Assembly (NCBI GenBank): GCA_934203355.1
Contig: CAKPZC010000045.1
Coordinates: forward strand, 1 to 17,998
DNA from: an uncultured Prevotella sp.
Lineage (GTDB): Bacteria; Bacteroidota; Bacteroidia; Bacteroidales; Bacteroidaceae
Direction: 5' to 3'
DNA: 17,998 bases
This document shows, one piece after another, positions 1 through 5,364 of the stretch. The notes under the pieces are model-generated. The model was given only the letters and a program-made list of their open reading frames with translations, was not told the origin of the DNA and did no database searches. A program made the position numbers and the translations under genes. Each line of letters starts with the position of its first letter. The stretch's first letter is position 1.

Positions 1-60
1 GTTTTCCTTGCGGATTCGCTCGAAAGTCTGTATGCCTAATGGATATAACTTAAGTGCCAT
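1..60 (-). CDS. AAA-ATPase-like protein, N-terminal fragment (cut by window edge)
   Basis: An open frame starts at an ATG at 60 and runs off the left edge after 20 codons. Its peptide includes YPLGIQTFERIRKEN. This resembles the conserved opening of the Bacteroidota family with an AAA-ATPase-like domain (PF09820) usually followed by a PD-(D/E)XK-type nuclease domain (PF08011), which often begins with a 'GIQ-F--IR-EN' pattern leading to YVDKT. The P-loop would lie just outside the window, so the ATPase cannot be confirmed here. Members are commonly multi-copy in these genomes and their role is unclear. The gene lies 81 bp downstream of the SDR stop on the same strand, with a perfect palindrome in its leader. 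The call rests on recognising a short N-terminal signature by eye. Confidence 0.6.
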   Translation of the reverse strand, partial: MALKLYPLGIQTFERIRKEN

Positions 61-83
61 AATCTTCGATGTTTTGTTTTTCC

Positions 84-99
84 ACCGTAAATTTACGGT
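84..99. repeat. 16-bp perfect palindrome upstream of AAA-ATPase-like gene
   Basis: ACCGTAAATTTACGGT reads the same on both strands. It sits 23 bp before the ATG at 60, in the 81-bp gap between the SDR stop and the AAA-ATPase-like start. With no unpaired loop bases it suits a dimeric protein site better than an RNA hairpin. It has no U-tract, so it is not a terminator. A weak -7-like TTTATTTG lies upstream at 116-123 (minus), without a well-spaced -33 TTTG. An operator role is inference. Confidence 0.5.
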
Positions 100-141
100 T
101 ATTATTTTATATATGCAAATAAAATACTTACATACAACAAA

Positions 142-870
142 CTACTTCACAAACCTCAGCCTTGTCCACAACCATCGTGGTATCATTGCCCATGCAGCTA
201 CAAGCATGCGATAGCGCCAATCGATTGTGACAGTCTCTTTGCCTTGCATCACAGCCTTGACAATAGAGCGTGCAACACTATTAGCCGAGAGCTGCAATGG
301 GAAATGACTTCCGGCAATAAGGTCGGTAGCTACAAAGCCGGGACGGATGTCGGTGATATGGATATTAAATCGGCGCATGCGCGACTGCTGTGCAAGACAT
401 TCAAGATAGTGCGACTGGAAACGCTTGGTGGCTGAATAAGCCGGTGCTGCTCCCAATCCACGTGTGCGTGCTATTGATGTGATGCAAGCTATCTGTCCAC
501 CTTTATTATTATTGGCAAACCAACTGTATGCTGCCGTAACCATACGTGTGAATCCCAAACCGTTGGTCTCCACGGTCTTCATCTCGCGTTCGATGTCAAG
601 CTCGCAGTTCTCCCACCCTATTCCCGAACTATGGAAATAGAGATCCATACCGCCAAGCTCGTCTATAAGTTCATTAAGGAGCTGTGGCGCAGCCGCATCA
701 GTTACGTCTATCTGTCGATAAGCCTTGATGTTCTCGTTTGACTTGACTATAGCTTCAAGCCGGTCAATGCGTCGTCCGGCTACACCGACAATGTATCCTC
801 GCTCGGCAAGAAGACGAGCCACTTCGAGTCCTATACCCGACGTAGCTCCTGTTACTATTGCCTTCTTCAT
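142..870 (-). CDS. Short-chain dehydrogenase/reductase (SDR family), substrate unknown
   Basis: This is a 242-residue classical SDR and a probable cytosolic NAD(P)(H)-dependent oxidoreductase. Visible motifs are the cofactor-binding TGATSGIG at residues 7-14, an HSSGIG sequence at 80-85 in place of the usual NNAG, the catalytic-tetrad Asn103, Ser132 (in CITS), Tyr145 and Lys149 (YSATK), and IRPG at 175-178. The catalytic set is complete, so activity is expected; the NNAG replacement is a mild oddity. After residue 220 there is a hydrophobic, Trp-rich tail (about 222-235) that might touch a membrane. The start is well placed: the cofactor motif begins at residue 7. The gene lies 47 bp after the methyltransferase stop on the same strand and is probably the last gene of the DXS-like/methyltransferase unit. 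The SDR assignment is secure; the substrate cannot be told. Confidence 0.9.
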   Translation of the reverse strand: MKKAIVTGATSGIGLEVARLLAERGYIVGVAGRRIDRLEAIVKSNENIKAYRQIDVTDAAAPQLLNELIDELGGMDLYFHSSGIGWENCELDIEREMKTVETNGLGFTRMVTAAYSWFANNNKGGQIACITSIARTRGLGAAPAYSATKRFQSHYLECLAQQSRMRRFNIHITDIRPGFVATDLIAGSHFPLQLSANSVARSIVKAVMQGKETVTIDWRYRMLVAAWAMIPRWLWTRLRFVK

Positions 871-917
871 AAATATGCCAGCCTACATTATATTATAAGG
901 TAACAATCACTATCTTA

Positions 918-1691
918 TCAAGGAACTCTTACTACATCTACAACATGACTGCCAGCCCCGATAAGGTCGGCACGCTCAGAGATGCACTTCTGATATTCTA
1001 TGAAACGGGTAAACGTCTCATCGCTCATGCGGTTGAGTCGTGTGCGCATATAGTCGGAAGCCCCATCGGGCGAGAATATAGTGACACGTTCCAAGCCTGC
1101 ACACTCGTCCAGACGATTGATGTCGTCAATACGCACATAGTCGTACAGCTCGTCGGGCTGTGCCTGTATATGGAAGTTATTATCAACAGCACCACGCTCC
1201 ATCAATCCTTCTATCCGGTCCTCGTCGAAGCAATACGACAGAATGCTGTATTCGTTCATTAGGTAAGCCACGAATATCAGTCCGCCGAGTTTGGTGACGC
1301 GCTTTGCCTCGTTAAGTGCCTTAAGTTTCTCCTCATCGCCAATGAGATGATAGAGCGGACCGAGCAATAGCGTTACGTCGGCCGATGCTGTAGGCAGGAA
1401 CGGCATGTTGCGTGCGTCGCCCTGCACAACGTCGGCTGTAGGTTCACGCTTCAGGAACACCTCAATATTGCGACGCACCAGTTCTACAGCCTTCACCTTA
1501 TAGCCTTCTGCCATAAGAGCTGATGTGTAGCGACCAGTTCCTGCACCAATGTCAAGCAGCTGCATGTCGGGATTGATGAACCTACGCAGATGGTGCATTG
1601 TGGTTTCAAACTCTACAATGCCGTGCCTACGCTGCAAGCGAAGGTCTTCGGGATGTTTATTGTAATGTTTCTCTATATTTGATAATGCCAT
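918..1691 (-). CDS. Class I SAM-dependent methyltransferase, substrate unknown
   Basis: The 257-residue protein has a Rossmann-type methyltransferase core. Motif I, LLDIGAGTGRYT, spans residues 45-56 and binds SAM. An acidic residue ending the second strand (Glu70) would contact the ribose hydroxyls. GDARNMPF at 91-98 is motif III-like, and LLLGPLYHL at 108-116 is the motif IV region found in UbiE/Methyltransf_11-type enzymes. The C-terminal 100 residues are a variable cap that normally sets the substrate and does not identify one here. The ATG at 1691 lies 44 bp after the stop of the DXS-like gene, with a heptanucleotide repeat in between and no good promoter, so co-transcription is likely. 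Family assignment is firm; the substrate could be a small molecule, lipid or other acceptor. Confidence 0.9.
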   Translation of the reverse strand: MALSNIEKHYNKHPEDLRLQRRHGIVEFETTMHHLRRFINPDMQLLDIGAGTGRYTSALMAEGYKVKAVELVRRNIEVFLKREPTADVVQGDARNMPFLPTASADVTLLLGPLYHLIGDEEKLKALNEAKRVTKLGGLIFVAYLMNEYSILSYCFDEDRIEGLMERGAVDNNFHIQAQPDELYDYVRIDDINRLDECAGLERVTIFSPDGASDYMRTRLNRMSDETFTRFIEYQKCISERADLIGAGSHVVDVVRVP

Positions 1692-1708
1692 AATGCAATT
1701 TTATTTTT

Positions 1709-1750
1709 TAACACTCAACATTCAACATTCAACACTCAACATTCAACATT
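1709..1750. repeat. Heptanucleotide tandem repeat (six 7-bp units)
   Basis: Six consecutive 7-bp units can be read on the plus strand: TAACACT (1709), then CAACATT, CAACATT, CAACACT, CAACATT and CAACATT (ending 1750). The units alternate mainly at one C/T position. On the minus strand the DXS-like frame enters the repeat and stops in its second unit (codons for N-V-E-C then TGA at 1736-1738). The remaining units fill most of the 44-bp gap before the methyltransferase ATG. A 7-bp unit is a candidate for slippage; a gain or loss would mainly change gene spacing. Confidence 0.9.
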
Positions 1751-3526
1751 AGCGACAACGTCGCTCACGATTTGTTCGTCGAGCAAGCGGTTGTCCTCAA
1801 GCAACTGCTCTACATCATATCTGTCGTACAGTCCCTTCTTAACGCCACATACAAGCACCTTCATATTCGATGTGCCGTAATAAGAAGCTATGCGCTCGCC
1901 AAAGCCACCGTCCTTGCAGCCGTCTTCGAGAGTTACCACAAGCTTATGGTTCATCTTCAACGCTTCGAGAGTATCCATGTCCACCTCATTCAGATAGCGA
2001 GGATTGACGAGCGTTGCATCAATGCCCTTATCGGCAAGCAGGCGCACTACGTTCTCGCCCTTCTGATAGAATGAGCCAGCAGCAATGATTGCCACCTTCG
2101 AGCCTTCGTGCATCACCTTATATTTAGCCTCATAACCATACTCTTCGTCCACATTCTCTGTTGTATGAACAACTCCGTTGCTCGGCACACGAATGGCTAT
2201 AGGCTTCTTGTCCTGAAGTATTGCCCAACGCATCATGGCGAAATACTCCTCGAATGTGGTAGGAGCGAGATATACGAGTCCCGGAATGCTGCAGAGCATC
2301 GGAATATCAAAGAGGCAGATGTGTGTGATGTCGTTCATTGAGTTCACTCCGCCTCCAACTACATTGATTACGGCTGGATTGGAGTTGATGCAGAGGTCTT
2401 GTGCTATCTGGTCGTAAGTGCGCTGTATGAATGTGCTGTAGACTGTCCACACGGGATGCAGTCCACCCTTAGCCATACCCGAAATCATAGCCACAGCCTG
2501 TTCTTCGGCAATGCCCATATCAAGGTGCTGTGAGCCAGCCTGCTTGCGTTTGTCGGCAGTGAAGCCAGCTGCTGTAGGCGTTCCTGCTGTTACGGCAATT
2601 AGGGTCTTGTCCTTCTTCATCTCGCTTAGCATCCAGTCAGAGAAGAGTTCAGGATATGTCTCGCATGGTTTCACCTCGGGCATGGTTCCGTCGGCATTGC
2701 GAACAGGGCGACTGCCATCCTCCAGATTGAACGGCATTCCCCAATGCCAAGCTTCCTTATTCTTTACGGCAGGAGCATAGCCATGACCCTTCTCTGTGTG
2801 AATATGTACTACTGTTGGCTTGTCGGTATCCTTGACACTACGGAACACCTCAATGAGTTTCTCTATGTCGTTGCCTTCCTCCAGATACTTATATTCAAAT
2901 CCCCATGCCTTAAACCAGTTGTGCTCGCACATGCCACGACTCTCGCGCAGCGCACGCAGATTCTTGTATATACCGCCATGGTTCTCGGCGATAGACATCT
3001 CGTTGTCGTTTACCACGATGATGATGCCCGTGCCAAGCTCAGAAGCCTCATCGAGTCCTTCGAAAGCCTCACCGCCCGACAGCGAACCGTCGCCAATAAC
3101 GGCAATGATATTCTCCTTGGTTCCCTTTACGTCGCGTGCCTTCTGCAGTCCGGTTGCAAGACTAATGGATGTGGAAGTATGGCCCACCTCAAAGTTGTCG
3201 TACTCCGGGCACTCTGCCGGAGAAGAATATCCCGATATGGCATTCATATCGTATACGTTGCCAAGAAATCCTGCGGCACGACCGGTCAATACTTTATGCG
3301 GATAGCACTGGTGGCTGACATCAAACACAAACTTATCCTCTGGCGCATTGAACACATAGTGCAATGCTACCGTTGCTTCTACAAATCCGAGGTTAGGGCC
3401 TACGTGTCCGCCATGTTTGCTCACACGGTTGAGCACAGCCTGGCGTGTCTCGTCGGCTACAACGTTAAGGGCTTTGATGTCCAGCTTCTTCAAGTCGGCT
3501 GGACTCTGTATCTTCTCTATATACAT
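1736..3526 (-). CDS. dxs: DXS-like thiamine-diphosphate enzyme (1-deoxy-D-xylulose-5-phosphate synthase family)
   Basis: The family condenses pyruvate with glyceraldehyde 3-phosphate to DXP, the entry to the MEP isoprenoid pathway and a precursor of thiamine and pyridoxal. At 596 residues it is somewhat shorter than typical DXS (about 620-640). Hand alignment to E. coli DXS shows the conserved active-site region ALHYVFNAP with His41 (E. coli His49), SHQCYPHK at 71-78, the ThDP/Mg motif GDG at 145-147 with NDN at 173-175, His261 (His299), the cofactor-activating Glu341 (Glu370) in IAEEQAV, Arg369 (Arg398) and His402 (His431). Two acceptor-site features differ: the Asp427 position reads Asn398, and the PRG arginine reads Ser449. 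The canonical AEQH is AEEQ and THQG is THIC. It may be a divergent DXS paralogue with another acceptor rather than the housekeeping enzyme. It probably leads an operon with the methyltransferase and SDR. The transketolase/DXS family call is certain; the exact reaction is not. Confidence 0.85.
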   Translation of the reverse strand: MYIEKIQSPADLKKLDIKALNVVADETRQAVLNRVSKHGGHVGPNLGFVEATVALHYVFNAPEDKFVFDVSHQCYPHKVLTGRAAGFLGNVYDMNAISGYSSPAECPEYDNFEVGHTSTSISLATGLQKARDVKGTKENIIAVIGDGSLSGGEAFEGLDEASELGTGIIIVVNDNEMSIAENHGGIYKNLRALRESRGMCEHNWFKAWGFEYKYLEEGNDIEKLIEVFRSVKDTDKPTVVHIHTEKGHGYAPAVKNKEAWHWGMPFNLEDGSRPVRNADGTMPEVKPCETYPELFSDWMLSEMKKDKTLIAVTAGTPTAAGFTADKRKQAGSQHLDMGIAEEQAVAMISGMAKGGLHPVWTVYSTFIQRTYDQIAQDLCINSNPAVINVVGGGVNSMNDITHICLFDIPMLCSIPGLVYLAPTTFEEYFAMMRWAILQDKKPIAIRVPSNGVVHTTENVDEEYGYEAKYKVMHEGSKVAIIAAGSFYQKGENVVRLLADKGIDATLVNPRYLNEVDMDTLEALKMNHKLVVTLEDGCKDGGFGERIASYYGTSNMKVLVCGVKKGLYDRYDVEQLLEDNRLLDEQIVSDVVANVEC

Positions 3527-3567
3527 CTGAGTTTATTGGTTTATTTGTTCGTTTCTGTTTTACGCTG

Positions 3568-3575
3568 CAAAGTTA
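3568..3575 (-). promoter_or_regulatory. Bacteroidota-type -7 element for the DXS-like gene
   Basis: The minus strand reads TAACTTTG, an exact match to TAnnTTTG, 41 bp upstream of the DXS-like ATG. The identical octamer lies 29 bp before the TonB receptor start. No TTTG is seen at the expected -33 spacing, so the upstream half is weak. It lies downstream, in transcription direction, of the terminator at 3648-3683, as expected for a new transcription unit. Confidence 0.55.
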
Positions 3576-3647
3576 AGCATTTTAGCAGATAATGGCTATA
3601 CCTCAAATTCATAAATTATTACCTGTATTACCGTGAAAAGTTGAAAT

Positions 3648-3683
3648 AAAAAAAAGTTTGTCCCTTTTCATAAAGAGACAAAC
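3648..3683 (-). terminator. Intrinsic terminator after the TonB receptor/lipoprotein operon
   Basis: On the minus strand the RNA would form a 12-bp stem (GUUUGUCUCUUU with AAAGGGACAAAC, loop AUGA) followed by eight U. One pair is U-G, which would be a C-A mismatch on the plus strand, so the element is oriented for leftward transcription. It lies about 113 bp past the lipoprotein stop and before the -7 element of the DXS-like gene. The rest of 3684-3796 shows only a weak 5-bp stem just after the stop codon. Confidence 0.9.
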
Positions 3684-3796
3684 CTATTGGAGATACCTTT
3701 TTGCTACAGGCAGTTGTGTTTATACCCACCGTTTCGCAAAATACGTAATTGAACGGCATATGGATTTAGGGAAAGGTTGCAGATAAAACACGCAAC

Positions 3797-5347
3797 TTAG
3801 TATTGTGCGTTCTGCGGGTCGAAGTTTGTCCAACCGTCAAGCCAGCTGTCGTTAGCGTTGAAGGCTCCGATATAAGTTACCTGGTCGAACCAAGAATCAA
3901 GACCAGAGAAGTTTTGCGCTCCGAAGAGGTTGCTGCCAGTCTGCGGCATGAACGAAACGCCAACACCCTTGCCGTCAGCGAGCATCAACGACGACTTGTC
4001 GGCGAAGTAGCGGTTGTTGTTGGCAGCTGTCTCGAAGAATGTATGCGAGTATGACTGCTGGCTTTCTGACTTTACAGCCTTCTTCGCGAAGTCGTATTCC
4101 TTGTCTTCGTAGCACTTGTTGGCATCGGAGCCGATGATGTCGGCATTGGCAATGAATACGTTCTGCAGACGCAGTGCACCAGCCTTAGCCTGTGCAGGAG
4201 TGTCGCCCTTCTCGCCGTCGATAATCAGTCCGATAGGCCAGTCTGTCACTACAGAGTTGACACAATTGAGGCGTGACGAGCGGCGAATCTGCATGGCAGC
4301 CTGGAACTTGCCAAGACCAGAACCGTTGTTGGGGAAGTAAGAACCGGCTGTGATGTACGAGTTGCTGTTCTGGAAGTCGGCAGCAGTCTTAGGACCAACG
4401 AATGTTATGTTTGAGAATGTGGCTGTGGTGTATGGCGATACCTGAGCACCATCGGCACAGTTGTCGCTCTCGAAACCATTGCTTTGGCTTTGGTCGGCAA
4501 TGCGCGGGTCGCGTACTGAGAGACCAAACTGCACCTTGCCCGAGAATCCGTTGTCGGTGTCGAAGTCGTCGTCCCAACCCTTGTATGCCACGAGATACTT
4601 GCAGTTGACAGCACCGCCAAACCATTCGTAGGAGTCGTCGTTGGAGAATGACACCTGAACGTGGTCAATCTTAGTGCCCGAACCTACCGAACCGAATGTC
4701 AAGCCATTAATCTCCTGGTCGGCCTTGAACGGATAGCCTGCAAATTCAATGCGGGCATAGCTCAACACGCCAGAGTTGTCGGTGTCGTCGTTGCCGCCAT
4801 GCTTGGTGCGCGGACCACCCTCAATCTGCATCTCTGTCTGATTGTTGTGGGCCTTGCCGCAGATTATCACACCACCCCAGTCGCCAGGTCGACGCTGTCC
4901 TGCTGGCTGTGCCGAGGTGAAGACGATAGGAGCCTGAGCTGTGCCTTGGGCAATGAGTTTACCACCACGCTCCACGATAAGTGTCGCCTTGGTGGCCTTG
5001 TCGCCCTTGATGACGGTGCCTGGCTCGATGGTGAGCTCAGAGCCTTCGCCAATATATATCCATCCCTTGAGGGTGTAAACGCCTTTCTTTAGAGTCTGCT
5101 TGCCCTTGAAAACGAGTTCCTGGTCGCCGTTGCCAATCACTGTGCCCTGGGCGTTGTCCTTGCCATCCTCGCCAAAGAGCAGGTGGTCGCAAGCCTTGAT
5201 ACCGCCGTCGGTGGTCCATGTGTAGTTAGTGTCCGGAACTGGTGTCGGATCGTCGTTGTCACTACAGCTGCCCAATGTGGCAGCCATCATCAGGATGCCC
5301 ATGCATCCAAAGAGATTCATATTGTTCATAATGTCCATCTTGTTCAT
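3797..5347 (-). CDS. Putative surface lipoprotein with Asp-rich loops, partner of the TonB receptor
   Basis: I do not recognise a function. The chosen start (ATG at 5347) gives 516 residues and a gap of 17 bp after the receptor stop. The frame is open further upstream, but that extension overlaps the receptor's C-terminal codons and lacks a signal peptide. Met codons at residues 4, 7 and 10 are alternatives. Residues 11-27 are hydrophobic and end in the lipobox LGSC, with Cys28 as lipidation site. SDNDD follows at once, matching the acidic export signal of Bacteroidota surface-exposed lipoproteins. The mature protein is rich in G, N, D and short beta-like stretches, for example GWIYIGEGSELTIEPGTVI at 95-113, suggesting a right-handed beta-helix or other all-beta fold. 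Asp-rich loops at 186-190 (NDDTD), 236-245 (NDDSYEWFGG) and 257-266 (GWDDDFDTDN) could bind metal. It is not SusD-like. Position implies ligand capture or modification for the receptor. Confidence 0.8.
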   Translation of the reverse strand: MNKMDIMNNMNLFGCMGILMMAATLGSCSDNDDPTPVPDTNYTWTTDGGIKACDHLLFGEDGKDNAQGTVIGNGDQELVFKGKQTLKKGVYTLKGWIYIGEGSELTIEPGTVIKGDKATKATLIVERGGKLIAQGTAQAPIVFTSAQPAGQRRPGDWGGVIICGKAHNNQTEMQIEGGPRTKHGGNDDTDNSGVLSYARIEFAGYPFKADQEINGLTFGSVGSGTKIDHVQVSFSNDDSYEWFGGAVNCKYLVAYKGWDDDFDTDNGFSGKVQFGLSVRDPRIADQSQSNGFESDNCADGAQVSPYTTATFSNITFVGPKTAADFQNSNSYITAGSYFPNNGSGLGKFQAAMQIRRSSRLNCVNSVVTDWPIGLIIDGEKGDTPAQAKAGALRLQNVFIANADIIGSDANKCYEDKEYDFAKKAVKSESQQSYSHTFFETAANNNRYFADKSSLMLADGKGVGVSFMPQTGSNLFGAQNFSGLDSWFDQVTYIGAFNANDSWLDGWTNFDPQNAQY

Positions 5348-5364
5348 CTTATTGAAAATATTGA

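Noticed and set aside
116..123. TTTATTTG on the minus strand as a promoter for the AAA-ATPase-like gene
   Set aside because: It misses the A of TAnnTTTG, and the nearest upstream TTTG copies are spaced 14 and 26 bp away rather than about 20. Too weak to annotate.
8..214. 68-codon plus-strand frame at the left edge
   Set aside because: It runs across the antisense of the AAA-ATPase-like start, the palindrome and the SDR end. No domain or start signal is seen.
2744..3592. Long open frame (282 codons) on the plus strand opposite the DXS-like gene
   Set aside because: The minus strand carries clear enzyme motifs. The plus frame shows no recognisable domain or promoter and starts inside the other gene, so it is a shadow. 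The same applies to the many other plus-strand frames opposite tamB, tamL, the TonB receptor and the lipoprotein.
3772..3796. GTTGC/GCAAC dyad just after the lipoprotein stop as a possible terminator
   Set aside because: The stem is only 5 bp with an 11-nt loop and no U-tract. The strong hairpin at 3648-3683 is the better terminator.
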